The notes: generated from the letters alone by a model not told the origin. 64,000 bases of DNA from Mucilaginibacter xinganensis (GCA_026225055.1 JAMFSA010000194.1:62001-126000); one strand, 5' to 3'. Positions 1 to 8,295 are shown, numbered from the stretch's first letter. Numbers and translations are program-made.

Positions 1-68
1 TTGATTTTGGCAATATGGCCGTTGAACTTGCGGTCTTTAAGATCGGGTATGACTTCATTGTTTTTCAT
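1..68 (-). CDS. 5' end of an unidentified protein, cut by window edge
   Basis: An open frame starts at the ATG complementary to 66-68 and runs off the left edge with 22 open codons (begins MKNNEVIPDL). It lies downstream of the DUF262/cyclase-like pair on the same strand, 59 bases from that pair's last stop codon. Too little is visible to name a family. Only the start codon and the open frame support it. Confidence 0.35.
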   Translation of the reverse strand, partial: MKNNEVIPDLKDRKFNGHIAKI

Positions 69-88
69 GATTATCTGAATTGATAATC
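69..88. repeat. Short inverted repeat abutting a start codon
   Basis: GATTATC (69-75) and GATAATC (82-88) are perfect complements separated by six bases. They sit directly upstream of the minus-strand start at 68. The position suits an operator or a hairpin over the ribosome-binding region; no function is demonstrated. Confidence 0.35.
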
Positions 89-117
89 AAAAGTCGCAAG
101 GTTGATTTTAGGGATTA

Positions 118-134
118 GGCAAGTTGCCTAAAAT
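118..134. repeat. 17-bp flanking repeat, copy 1
   Basis: GGCAAGTTGCCTAAAAT reappears as its exact reverse complement at 2818-2834. It overlaps the stop codon of the cyclase-like gene. Within it TTAGGCAA-G-TTGCCTAA (115-131) is itself a perfect 17-nt odd palindrome. The two copies bracket the cyclase-like and DUF262 genes. It could be a protein-binding palindrome, a recombination site or the scar of an insertion. Confidence 0.7.
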
Positions 135-946
135 TCTATTCTTTCTCGTATATATGAAGAAAAGCTTTTTTTTAGGTTGACTATGCCATCTGTTTTAAAA
201 AAGTTCTCGATAAAATTATCAAGGTCATTATACTTGTAGTTAGTTCGTATTAGGTTAACTATTTTTCTAAATATTTCGTGCTTATCCCTTTGTGATTCTT
301 TCGTTATGAAAGTATCTAATGTGTGGAAATAATGATCAATCCATTTGGAGCGGGTTGCAAGATCAACAAAAACGGTCAAGGGCTGATAATTTTCTTCCGA
401 AAGGTATTCAATATCACCCCAGGGCATTTCATACAGAATTTGGCCATCTTCCAGCTTTAATAACTCCTTAGATGAAAATTCCGGAAAGTGCTCATTTATA
501 ACATTATGAATTTCAGCCTTAAATATAATTTTAGACCCTTTTATCTTGTTTGCAGATTCCAATAAATAGGCGTCAATAAAAGCCGTACCCACCACGAGCC
601 CTTTTTGCAAATTACTAAATTCAGTAGCCGGTATATGATCAAAATCTCCGATTGCTATACCACCACGCAGTGGCAAATCACATTGAGTTATTGATATTTT
701 ATAAAGTTTATTTAAGAAAGTAAGTATTTTACGAAGTGATGCATTGGTGCTATCATCCGTATGGATTATTAAGGAATCACTGAAAGTTTGACCGTGGATC
801 GTACTGTCGTTATTATAATTGAGATCGCTCCACAAATTGTATATCTGAGAATTAAAGGATCTGATAACTTCGACGGCCTGCTGATGATTTATGGATGTAA
901 TTTTTTGTTTGAACCCGAGGGTGTCAATAAATGCAACAATTTTCAT
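128..946 (-). CDS. Protein with class III nucleotidyl-cyclase-like fold
   Basis: A 272-residue cytosolic protein with no signal peptide or membrane segment. Near the N-terminus FIDTLGFK resembles the first metal-binding strand of class III adenylate/guanylate cyclases (consensus D-x-x-G-F). TFSDSLII would be the second acidic strand, LRGGIAIGD resembles the R-x-G-I-x-x-G strand, and VGTAFIDAYLLE matches the following helix. About 90 C-terminal residues are unrelated to the catalytic domain. The start is 6 bases from the stop of the upstream DUF262 gene, so the two are probably co-transcribed. Whether it still makes a cyclic nucleotide is unknown, since the usual substrate-specifying residues are not recognisable. 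A sensor role or a Pycsar-like defence role are both inferences. Confidence 0.55.
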   Translation of the reverse strand: MKIVAFIDTLGFKQKITSINHQQAVEVIRSFNSQIYNLWSDLNYNNDSTIHGQTFSDSLIIHTDDSTNASLRKILTFLNKLYKISITQCDLPLRGGIAIGDFDHIPATEFSNLQKGLVVGTAFIDAYLLESANKIKGSKIIFKAEIHNVINEHFPEFSSKELLKLEDGQILYEMPWGDIEYLSEENYQPLTVFVDLATRSKWIDHYFHTLDTFITKESQRDKHEIFRKIVNLIRTNYKYNDLDNFIENFFKTDGIVNLKKSFSSYIRERIEF

Positions 947-952
947 ACGCTA

Positions 953-2701
953 TCAAAAGGCTAAAACTTCGGTTAACGCTTTGGTTAATAACTCAGTTCT
1001 CTTTTGAACAAAGGTTGGAAAATCTTTCAAATCGAGTTCCTTCGGTAAATAATGATTTTTCAAAGATGGCGCGTATTCTTCCACCCAAGGCTTTAAGTCT
1101 TTATCACTTTTTGACTTATTTTCATTACCATCTAACATTTGAAGATTAATAATAGAATTAAAATAATCCCAATCTGTAAAAAACTCCCTGTTATTATCGT
1201 CAAGAATAATTCCTTTCGCTTTTAATTTCTTCTCATTAAAACATGACAAAGGATGACAGTGATCTAAGTGAAAATCTCTGTTTTTATAATCAAGATGGGG
1301 GAATAATAATGCAAGCACTGGAAAAGCATAGCGATTATCCTTACTGGTATATAAGAGGCCCTGAATAAATTCATCGTCTACAGTAATGCTTTTATTGGTT
1401 TTTGAAAGCCTTGTCGCAATTGCTTTGGCAGGAAAAATTTCGCACTCCTTAGCTATCTCCTTCTTAATAGTGTCCCTAATTGTTTTCAATACTCCCTCGG
1501 CCTGCCCACCGAAAATTTGATGCAGAAGTACTACATGCAACCAACGCTTAATGTTGGCCCTGTCTTCTTTGTATTTAACTTTCTGGCAAAACTCTTTAAC
1601 TTTTTCTGTTTGGTAGATATAGTAAACGATTGGTAACAATGCATTTAACGAAGTTAGTGTATTAGGAGCATAGCCAAAATCCGTAACCAATTGAAAAACT
1701 TCTCTTATGGCTAACTTAATTTCAGGCCAATGCGATTCAAACTCTTTGGCATTTTTTATTTTAAAGTTATCAACCCTGAATTTTATATCATCGTTGTATA
1801 AGATTAGATATGTTCTTAATACAAAATCCTTGTTAACAGGATAACCATATTCTTTCACCAGTTCATCTACTAAACCATTAATTTCCTTTTTAGCGTCCAA
1901 TTCCATCCAACCGGATATGGTAGTTGACATTACCAAATCTGAATAGCTAAGCGATATTCCACCTGAATTAATTCTAATAAAAATATTGAGCGCGCGGGTG
2001 AAATCAGAACTTTGTTCCAGATAATAGTGTACTAATTTTTCAAGATGAACCATGTCGTGTAACCGACTTAGAATTTCCTGGGCCTCTTCGTCTTCAATAT
2101 TGTTTTTCCGGTAATAGGAATTCAATTGTGCTGTGCCTTTTATACCTAAAATATCACCGACTTTAAACCAAATGTTGTTGCCTTCGTCTTCTTCAAGATC
2201 ACTCGCCTTTAAAAAGGAAAACTCATATTTTCTATCATCATCACTGTCATTTAAGTTATTCTTTTGATTTTTTTTATAACTTAAATTTAGATATAGATGC
2301 CTCGTTGGAACTGAATATTCATTGTCTTTCCATGCCAAATTATAACCATGATAGGCGTAAGAGCCTCTCAAACCAAGATATAGCGCTGTGAGTCTTTGCT
2401 GCCCATCTAATACTACTTCAAAACTCGGTATCCCTTTGGTGGAAACTTCATCAGAGCGGTTTAGATATCTTTCTCTATATTTTTTAAGAATACCATAAAA
2501 TCGTTGATTTTGTGTGTTGTTTCCATCAACACGCCAAAGTAACATTGACCCTATAGGGTAGCCCTGCATTAAAGAATCAAAAAGCATCTCAATTTTAGTA
2601 TGAGCCCAAACAAAATCCCTTTGAATTGCAGGTAATAAATATTGATTGTATTCTATTTTATCAATTGCGTCTGAAACAGACAATGGCGGAAAGAAAGACA
2701 T
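953..2701 (-). CDS. DUF262 protein with C-terminal HNH/DUF1524-like region
   Basis: 582 residues. The N-terminal DUF262 (ParB/Srx-like) domain is recognised from PAIQRDFVW (24-32), GYPIGSMLLW (47-56) and the signature VLDGQQRLTAL (97-107), where the D-G-Q-Q-R residues are thought to bind nucleotide. The C-terminal part has LDHCHPL near 480 followed by an N-x-x-L-L-type stretch ending NENKSKSDK, the pattern of DUF1524/HNH-like nucleases. Proteins of this build include GmrSD-type restriction enzymes that act on modified phage DNA, so a defence role is a reasonable inference. It is the first gene of a two-gene unit with the cyclase-like protein. A perfect AT palindrome lies 41 bases upstream of the start. 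Confidence 0.85.
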   Translation of the reverse strand: MSFFPPLSVSDAIDKIEYNQYLLPAIQRDFVWAHTKIEMLFDSLMQGYPIGSMLLWRVDGNNTQNQRFYGILKKYRERYLNRSDEVSTKGIPSFEVVLDGQQRLTALYLGLRGSYAYHGYNLAWKDNEYSVPTRHLYLNLSYKKNQKNNLNDSDDDRKYEFSFLKASDLEEDEGNNIWFKVGDILGIKGTAQLNSYYRKNNIEDEEAQEILSRLHDMVHLEKLVHYYLEQSSDFTRALNIFIRINSGGISLSYSDLVMSTTISGWMELDAKKEINGLVDELVKEYGYPVNKDFVLRTYLILYNDDIKFRVDNFKIKNAKEFESHWPEIKLAIREVFQLVTDFGYAPNTLTSLNALLPIVYYIYQTEKVKEFCQKVKYKEDRANIKRWLHVVLLHQIFGGQAEGVLKTIRDTIKKEIAKECEIFPAKAIATRLSKTNKSITVDDEFIQGLLYTSKDNRYAFPVLALLFPHLDYKNRDFHLDHCHPLSCFNEKKLKAKGIILDDNNREFFTDWDYFNSIINLQMLDGNENKSKSDKDLKPWVEEYAPSLKNHYLPKELDLKDFPTFVQKRTELLTKALTEVLAF

Positions 2702-2741
2702 AAATGGTGATAAGTTAGATTATGAGGTTTGTTGCTAAGTT

Positions 2742-2758
2742 ATATTATTTAATAATAT
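2742..2758. promoter_or_regulatory. AT-rich perfect palindrome upstream of DUF262 gene
   Basis: ATATTATTTAATAATAT is symmetrical around its central base. It lies 41 bases before the DUF262 start and 126 bases before the plus-strand small ORF, so it could be an operator shared by the divergent units. No regulator is identified. Confidence 0.35.
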
Positions 2759-2817
2759 GAGTTGATATACAACTGAAAAATATTTAGACAACCATCTACC
2801 ATTATATTCCTAATAAC

Positions 2818-2834
2818 ATTTTAGGCAACTTGCC
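2818..2834. repeat. 17-bp flanking repeat, copy 2
   Basis: ATTTTAGGCAACTTGCC is the exact reverse complement of the copy at 118-134. Read in the same direction the two share TTAGGCAA-N-TTGCC with only the centre base changed (G or C). It lies between the DUF262 start and the serine recombinase genes. Confidence 0.7.
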
Positions 2835-2883
2835 CAAGTGCACTATTTTGATTTCTCATTATTGTACCTAAAACAGGTATGTT

Positions 2884-3069
2884 ATGTATAGAAAAAAGTT
2901 GAAACGTAAGCCTTACGATATAGAAAAAAAAGATAGTAATGAGGCAAAAAAAGTGGCAAATCATGAGGAAAATAGCGATAGTTTAGTTAAATTAATAGCT
3001 GAAATCACCGTAGAAAACATAATTAAAAAATATAGAAATGGACGCAATCGGATATGTGAGGGTCAGTAA
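2884..3069 (+). CDS. Small charged protein ahead of the recombinase
   Basis: 61 residues rich in lysine, glutamate and asparagine, ending in a predicted amphipathic helix (residues about 33-52). The stop codon lies 32 bases inside the recombinase gene in another frame, so the two could be translationally coupled. No family is recognised. The position, directly before a large serine recombinase, suggests an accessory or directionality role, but that is inference. It could also be untranslated leader. Confidence 0.4.
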   Translation: MYRKKLKRKPYDIEKKDSNEAKKVANHEENSDSLVKLIAEITVENIIKKYRNGRNRICEGQ

Positions 3070-4660
3070 AAAAGACCAGTCTGTTCACTCATTAGACTAC
3101 CAAGAAAAAAGCATCAGGGATTATTGTGAACGTAATCATTTAGTACTCGGCTCTTTATTTGTCGATGATGGGGAAAGCAGTTACACCTTTGACCGGCCTG
3201 ATTATATTGCGCTTGAAAACTTCATCAAGGAACATAAGAAAAAGGTCAAATATCTGATCGTATTTGACCATGACCGTTTCAGTCGTAACCTGCCTGAAGC
3301 TTTGCAGAAAATAGAGTCATTGGAAAGGAAACACGGCTTGAAAGTGATCGCTACCAGTGAGCCATTGGATATTGATACCTCTGATCCTTCAGTATTCCTT
3401 TTAAGGGCTTTTAAATACCTTATCGCCAATCAAGAATTGCTTACCATCAGGCGTAGGGCCAAGGTGAGCGCAAGACACGCGCAGGAGTCCGGTAGATATG
3501 TTAACCAGGCACCTTACGGATATCTGAACGGTCGGGATGCTGCCAATAGAAACCTGCTCACTATTGATCAAACCAAATCTTATATTGTACAGAAGATATA
3601 CCGGGATTTTCTGGCAGGTGTGCCCCGTTTCCTGATCCATAAAGAAATTAAAGAACTGGGTTTCCCACAAAGCGGAAACGGTGCTATATTCCGTATTTTG
3701 ACTAATCCGCTATATGCCGGGCTGGTCAGGGTTTGTGCAAGCGGTAAATACCCCGAAAAGATCATTCAGGCTATCCATGAACCAATTGTAACCCAATCTC
3801 AATACTGGCGTGTACAGGATATGCTTGGGCTTAATAAACGGGCTATGAAATCAAAACCCAAAGATGAGTTTCCTTTAAAGGGCGTTTTAAAAAGCCCCTG
3901 CTGTGATACGAATATGACTGCCGGATGGAGTAAAGGCAAAAACAAATATTACCTGTATTATCGTTGCATTACCCATAGCAGCCTGAATATTTCGGGCACG
4001 ATGCTCCATGATAAATTTAACGAACTTTTAAGGAATCTAAGCTTCACACAATCCTACATTGATGAAATTATAAAAGAAGTAAGGATTGGGTTAAAGGACA
4101 CGCTTATTGTCCGAGATAAACAATTGAAAATAGCAAAAGACCAGTTGGCCGGGATAGAAAAGAAAATTGAGAATACAGAGAAGAATCTGTTTGATGAGGT
4201 GATCAATGGGGATACCTATAAAAAATGGATGAAAAAGTTATCGGCGGAAAAAGCAAAATTGGAAGATCAAATGAGTTACCTCGAAACAGATTTGGAAGAT
4301 TTTATCAATCAGGAATTGCTTGTTTTGCCTTATACGCTTAATATTCCAAAGGTTTTTGAGGATTCTTCATTAAACCAGCAACACGCTATTATAAACGCGG
4401 TGTTCAAAGAAGGGCTCACCTTTCGTGATGGTATGTTTAGAACACCCTGTATCAATCCGGCCTTTGCACATAACGTACTGAGCCTCAAACAAAAAGGGCT
4501 GCTCGTTGTGGAGCAGCCCTCTAAAGATTTTAATTCAATCTCGTCATGCGGTGAGGGAGGGAAAGAAACCACTCACATAACGCATTGTTTTTCAATTATT
4601 TATACCGTCTTATTTCAACCACTACACGAATCGCGCAATGACTTTTTTTGGCTTATTTAA
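3038..4660 (+). CDS. Large serine recombinase (site-specific integrase)
   Basis: 540 residues. The N-terminal resolvase domain begins YVRVSKKDQ with catalytic Ser10, followed by the conserved D-x-x-R stretch FDHDRFSRN. Next is a recombinase domain (YVNQAPYGY, then ILTNPLYAGLV) and a zinc-ribbon-like region with the cysteine pair CC and a later C-I-T-H. A lysine-rich coiled coil (about 355-425) precedes the C-terminus. Length and order fit the large serine recombinases that integrate phages and mobile elements. The last about 45 residues lie beyond a perfect hairpin (4495-4520) and look less protein-like (Ser/Gly/His/Phe-rich), so the frame may run on from a replaced 3' end. Flanking att sites were not identified with certainty. 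Confidence 0.93.
   Translation: MDAIGYVRVSKKDQSVHSLDYQEKSIRDYCERNHLVLGSLFVDDGESSYTFDRPDYIALENFIKEHKKKVKYLIVFDHDRFSRNLPEALQKIESLERKHGLKVIATSEPLDIDTSDPSVFLLRAFKYLIANQELLTIRRRAKVSARHAQESGRYVNQAPYGYLNGRDAANRNLLTIDQTKSYIVQKIYRDFLAGVPRFLIHKEIKELGFPQSGNGAIFRILTNPLYAGLVRVCASGKYPEKIIQAIHEPIVTQSQYWRVQDMLGLNKRAMKSKPKDEFPLKGVLKSPCCDTNMTAGWSKGKNKYYLYYRCITHSSLNISGTMLHDKFNELLRNLSFTQSYIDEIIKEVRIGLKDTLIVRDKQLKIAKDQLAGIEKKIENTEKNLFDEVINGDTYKKWMKKLSAEKAKLEDQMSYLETDLEDFINQELLVLPYTLNIPKVFEDSSLNQQHAIINAVFKEGLTFRDGMFRTPCINPAFAHNVLSLKQKGLLVVEQPSKDFNSISSCGEGGKETTHITHCFSIIYTVLFQPLHESRNDFFWLI
4495..4520 (+). terminator. Perfect 10-bp hairpin inside the recombinase 3' end
   Basis: AGGGCTGCTC (4495-4504), six-base loop, GAGCAGCCCT (4511-4520), preceded by an A run and followed by CTAAAGATTTT. 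The shape is that of an intrinsic terminator. It lies within the reading frame 140 bases before its stop, which is unusual. Confidence 0.5.
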
Positions 4661-4800
4661 ATCGTTGATTAAAGGTAGGAAATAGTCGGGGAAAATTCAA
4701 TAAATTTCTATCTAAATTGTGATATTTCTGGTTGCCGACCTAGTTGCTACCTTTCTTCCAGAAGGGTTTTCCTGAGCTTTGTTATCTCAATTTTTTTGTG

Positions 4801-5067
4801 ATGAACGTAGAATTTATAACGAAGGAAGATTTATATATTTTTAAAAAAGAACTATTGCAGGAACTCCTGGCGGCATTAAAGCAACAACCGCAGAAGAGTA
4901 ATCAATGGTTGAAGAGCATGGAGGTTAGGAAAATGCTCAACGTTTCGCCCAACACGTTACAGCGTCTCCGGATAAAGGGCGTTTTAAAGTTTTCAAAAGT
5001 TGGCAGTACCTTTTATTATAGGGCGGATAATGTTCAAAAAATGCTGGAAGGAAAGGCGGCAAGATGA
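4801..5067 (+). CDS. Helix-turn-helix protein (excisionase/mobile-element type)
   Basis: 88 residues from the ATG at 4801; an upstream in-frame TTG would add 19 unconvincing residues. After an N-terminal helix, WLKSMEVRKMLNVSPNTLQ is the recognition helix pair of the MerR/excisionase-like HTH group (domain 17 type) common on Bacteroidota mobile elements, and the C-terminal wing contains FYYRADNVQKML. It overlaps the next gene by ATGA, so the pair is co-translated. Likely role: transcription or excision control of the adjacent element. Confidence 0.75.
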   Translation: MNVEFITKEDLYIFKKELLQELLAALKQQPQKSNQWLKSMEVRKMLNVSPNTLQRLRIKGVLKFSKVGSTFYYRADNVQKMLEGKAAR

Positions 5068-5351
5068 AATACCCGGAGGCCATTCTTATTCGTTTTTTAG
5101 AAAAGGCAGGTAATGATGACCGTTTGTTGCCCTCCCATATTTCCCTATTTACGTCGGTCTATTACCTGCTTAGAAAAACAGGCGGGGAAAATGAAGTGAA
5201 AATTTCCAGGAAAAAATTGATGCCATTAGCAAAAATTTCTTCTATCTCTACATATCATCGTTGTATGAGCGAACTGGTAGCACTGGGATATATAATTTAT
5301 GAGCCGTCTTATAATTATTACATCGGCAGCAAAATAGTTTTTAATACATAG
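5064..5351 (+). CDS. Small winged-helix-like mobile-element protein
   Basis: 95 residues, start codon inside the stop of the HTH gene (ATGA overlap). The sequence has helices consistent with a winged helix: KISRKKLMPLAKISSIST followed by YHRCMSELVALGYI and a hydrophobic wing (YEPSYNYYIGS). Proteins of this type occur beside the HTH gene in Bacteroidota conjugative and integrated elements, sometimes called replication- or transfer-region proteins. Function is not established. Confidence 0.6.
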   Translation: MKYPEAILIRFLEKAGNDDRLLPSHISLFTSVYYLLRKTGGENEVKISRKKLMPLAKISSISTYHRCMSELVALGYIIYEPSYNYYIGSKIVFNT

Positions 5352-5399
5352 TGTTCAGCACATATATTTTCCCTGCATCTGACCGCTCAGCACATTCTA

Positions 5400-5424
5400 C
5401 TTATACCAACAATAGCGGTATAAG
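5400..5424. repeat. 8-bp inverted repeat in intergenic region
   Basis: CTTATACC (5400-5407) and GGTATAAG (5417-5424) with a nine-base spacer. No T-run follows, so an operator or recombination half-sites is more likely than a terminator. Two copies of TCAGCACAT also occur just upstream (5354-5362 and 5387-5395). Confidence 0.35.
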
Positions 5425-5574
5425 GTAACATTAGATCTGACGAATATTTGGCGGTCATTTTATTTTGGTTGTTAAACGCCAATAACTTCACCCGCTTGAG
5501 CGATGTTATAAATGATTCCAAATGCCGGCGTAAAAACAGTAACTCGTTAAATAACAATTTATCTTAACCGTAAT

Positions 5575-5991
5575 ATGAACAAATACGAAGAACTAACCGG
5601 CACATTTGTGCTAGTAAACCCTGACCTACCAAATGACACGGCAGGAATGCAAAATCACATTGGTATAATTACCGAAGTTGAAATTGAAAATGACAATATA
5701 TACGTCAGTTTCGGAAAGCTTGGTCAGGGGATTTATTCGGCAGATGCTCTACTGGTATTAAGAAAGGAAAGACCGGTTTATTCCTTTAATGAAATGGACC
5801 ATATTACACATATCGATACGGACAACTTTGTGGACATATTACACGTGAGTATGCTAGCCGTTTCACCTTCTGCAAAGGATAGGCGGGAAGCAATGGAGTA
5901 CGCCCAGTATAACGATTCCATACGCGAATACTTTATGATCTCGCTGGATGAACAATTGAGAACCAGGCAGAATTATAATATGAGCCGGTAA
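5575..5991 (+). CDS. Conserved hypothetical cytosolic protein
   Basis: 138 residues with no signal or membrane segment. The N-terminal half alternates short beta-type stretches (TFVLVNPD, IGIITEVEIE, IYVSFGKLG) and looks like a small barrel domain; the C-terminal half is helical and acidic. No family is recognised. It stands alone, 223 bases from the mobile-element genes, and is followed by msrA 34 bases on. Confidence 0.6.
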   Translation: MNKYEELTGTFVLVNPDLPNDTAGMQNHIGIITEVEIENDNIYVSFGKLGQGIYSADALLVLRKERPVYSFNEMDHITHIDTDNFVDILHVSMLAVSPSAKDRREAMEYAQYNDSIREYFMISLDEQLRTRQNYNMSR

Positions 5992-6025
5992 CAAATTAGT
6001 TGTGCGATTTCACTAATTTTACCTA

Positions 6026-6535
6026 ATGCAGAAAATAGGTTTTGGCGGCTCCTGTCACTGGTGTACGGAGGCCATCTTCCGCTCAATCAAAGGCGTCATT
6101 ATCGTTGAACAAGGCTGGATCGGTGCAGATGGAGAAAACGTTGCGCCTTCAGAAGCCGTTATTGTCGGCTTTAATCAGGAAAAGATCAGCCTGGAAACTT
6201 TAATCGCCATCCACTTGCACACCCACAGCTGCACATCGAACCATAACCTGCGTGGCAAGTATCGTTCAGCAGTCTATTATTATAATGCAGAACAGGCTAG
6301 GATCACAAAAAATACTATCCATGCTCTACAATTAGATTTCGACCAACCCATCATTACCAATATAATGCCACTCCAAACTTTCAGGCTTAACGAAGAAAAC
6401 TACCTGGACTATTACTACAAAGACCCCGCAAAACCGTTCTGTCAGCAAATCGTGAACCCAAAGCTGAAAGCTTTACTATTCAAGTTTGCAGAGCAGATCG
6501 CGCCGGACCGCCAGGCACACTTAAACAACTTATAA
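6026..6535 (+). CDS. msrA: Peptide-methionine sulfoxide reductase MsrA-like
   Basis: 169 residues. MsrA enzymes reduce methionine-S-sulfoxide using a catalytic cysteine in GCFW. Here the site reads FGGSCHWCTEA, with Cys10 in the catalytic position, His replacing Phe and a second Cys13. Other family marks are present: GKYRSAVYYYNAEQ, EENYLDYYYKDP and a C-terminal Cys in PFCQQI that may resolve the disulfide. The usual H-D-P-T is replaced by H-S-C-T. The N-terminus is very short, so the protein is cytosolic. A divergent but probably working MsrA; reduced or altered specificity is possible. Confidence 0.8.
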   Translation: MQKIGFGGSCHWCTEAIFRSIKGVIIVEQGWIGADGENVAPSEAVIVGFNQEKISLETLIAIHLHTHSCTSNHNLRGKYRSAVYYYNAEQARITKNTIHALQLDFDQPIITNIMPLQTFRLNEENYLDYYYKDPAKPFCQQIVNPKLKALLFKFAEQIAPDRQAHLNNL

Positions 6536-6564
6536 TACTATCAAATTATTATGTTAGCGCGATA

Positions 6565-7053
6565 ATGACCGATCTCGAACAATTCAACCTTTTTTGGCTC
6601 TGTTATGCCATGACCGCGCCGGTAGCAGCCGAAGAAAGATATTATTTTGATGGCCTGACAAAGCTATTATTCGAAGACAAGCAACAAGCTCTGTTCGATA
6701 TGGTTGGCCTGCCGCTATCCGATCCTATTGCGGAAGACCTCAAAAATCGAATGGATGCCATTGACGCGGAAGCATCACAGCTTGTGGAGATCCCACGACT
6801 GAACGTGCAGGACAAAATCGAGGTACAATTGTTGTTCCTGTCAAAATTCCCAAATATTATTTATGAAGAAGAGCTTAGGTTATCCTCCGAGCAGCAACAG
6901 GATGCCTATGGTTTTGTACTTGATACACTCGATAAGCGGAATGCCGACTTGGCACCTATGTTACCTTACTGGGATGATTTTAAGTTGAAGACGATTCAGT
7001 ATTACCTGGAGAAATACACCGGCCTGATTGGCATCACCTTAAAAATGCTTTAA
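6565..7053 (+). CDS. Hypothetical helical cytosolic protein
   Basis: 162 residues, strongly acidic and helical, no signal peptide or membrane segment, two cysteine-free domains. It starts 29 bases after msrA on the same strand, so co-transcription is likely. No family is recognised. It converges with the sugar dehydrogenase gene, whose end is 36 bases away. Confidence 0.6.
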   Translation: MTDLEQFNLFWLCYAMTAPVAAEERYYFDGLTKLLFEDKQQALFDMVGLPLSDPIAEDLKNRMDAIDAEASQLVEIPRLNVQDKIEVQLLFLSKFPNIIYEEELRLSSEQQQDAYGFVLDTLDKRNADLAPMLPYWDDFKLKTIQYYLEKYTGLIGITLKML

Positions 7054-7089
7054 CTAAACAGTTGGTAAAATGCTCAAACACACTTTATA

Positions 7090-8295
7090 TCATTGTTTGG
7101 CAATCCTATATAATTTCCCAACGTCAGTTGCCGCGTAAATAGCGCCGTCTTTTCCGGTAGCTATACACCGCCAGCGCTCGTTTTTATCAGCGAGCAGACG
7201 TTCTTCGCCCACCACTTTGTTGTTCCTGATAATCAGCCGGGCAATATGTTGCCCGCTAAGACCGCCTACGAACATATTATTTTTCCACTCCGTTATATTA
7301 CCAGTGTAAAACATCATACAGCCGGGTGAGATAACCGGATCCCAGTAATAAATAGGCTGTATTGTTCCTTTTCTCTGCTGTATCCCATCATAAACCTTTT
7401 TGCCGCTGTATTCTATACCATAAGTAACAAAAGGCCAGCCATAGTTACCGCCGGGTACGATCAAATTAACCTCATCACCGCCCCTCGGGCCAAATTCAAT
7501 TTCCCAAAGGCCGCCGGTAACCGGATTGATCGCCAAGCCATCCGGGTTACGGAAACCGTAAGCGTATATTTCGGGCCTGGCACCGGCTTTTCCAATAAAT
7601 GGGTTACCGGGAACCGGTTTCCCCTCTTTAGTGATATGAATAATTTTACCGGTAGTTGCATCCAGATCCTGAGCCTTTACCCGGATATCATCCGCCTGAC
7701 GGTCGCCCGAGGTGACAAAAAGATCGCCCTGCCTGTCAAATATTATACGTGAACCAAACTGGCCTGCTCCATTGTAACGCGGCTCAGCTTCCCAAATCAC
7801 TCTGACATTTTCCAGCCTGGTTTCATCGGCAGACAGTTTCCCTTTAGCCACAGCCAGCGTAGCGCCGCCATCCCCCGGCTCGGCAAAGGTCCAGTAAACC
7901 ATCCGGTTGGTCGTAAAATGAGGGTCAATATTGACGTCAAGTAAACCACCCTGGCCTTCATACTGCACTACAGGGAAGCCTGTGATCGTCTTATCAATTT
8001 TACCATCAGTTTTAAGTATTTGCATTGTTCCCGGCTTACTGCTGACCAGTAAACGGCCGTCAGGCAATACGTGCATGCCCCATGGACCTTTCAGTTCGGA
8101 ACTGATGACGCTAACCGTATAGGGGGTTTTAGTTTTAACACTGCCAATACGGGTTTGTCCTGTAAAAGCAGGTTTATAATCGCTATTGGCTTTTTTTGTT
8201 TCAACAGGCGCGCCTGTCTGCGCTTTTACAGTGGCGGTCACCACGATTAAAGTAGCACTAATTAAAACTTTCTGATATGTTTTGGAGCACGTCAT
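7090..8295 (-). CDS. PQQ-type soluble aldose/sorbosone dehydrogenase, exported
   Basis: 401 residues starting at the ATG of MTCSKTYQ; an in-frame start 27 codons upstream would overlap the DoxX gene and hide the signal peptide (hydrophobic stretch VLISATLIVVTATVKA). The mature part is a six-bladed propeller of the glucose/sorbosone dehydrogenase family: PWGMHVLPDGRLLVSS, FVTSGDRQ, then YGFRNPDGLAINP and EFGPRGGDEVNLI. The last segment is normally EHGPRGGDE; the Phe for His change is notable because this loop lines the active site. It oxidises sugars in the periplasm with PQQ. It follows a DoxX gene by 53 bases on the same strand, a pairing that fits periplasmic electron transfer. Confidence 0.88.
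   Translation of the reverse strand: MTCSKTYQKVLISATLIVVTATVKAQTGAPVETKKANSDYKPAFTGQTRIGSVKTKTPYTVSVISSELKGPWGMHVLPDGRLLVSSKPGTMQILKTDGKIDKTITGFPVVQYEGQGGLLDVNIDPHFTTNRMVYWTFAEPGDGGATLAVAKGKLSADETRLENVRVIWEAEPRYNGAGQFGSRIIFDRQGDLFVTSGDRQADDIRVKAQDLDATTGKIIHITKEGKPVPGNPFIGKAGARPEIYAYGFRNPDGLAINPVTGGLWEIEFGPRGGDEVNLIVPGGNYGWPFVTYGIEYSGKKVYDGIQQRKGTIQPIYYWDPVISPGCMMFYTGNITEWKNNMFVGGLSGQHIARLIIRNNKVVGEERLLADKNERWRCIATGKDGAIYAATDVGKLYRIAKQ

Noticed and set aside
3038..4660. Recombinase as a resolvase of a small transposon
   Set aside because: Length, zinc-ribbon-like region and coiled coil fit the large serine integrase class instead.
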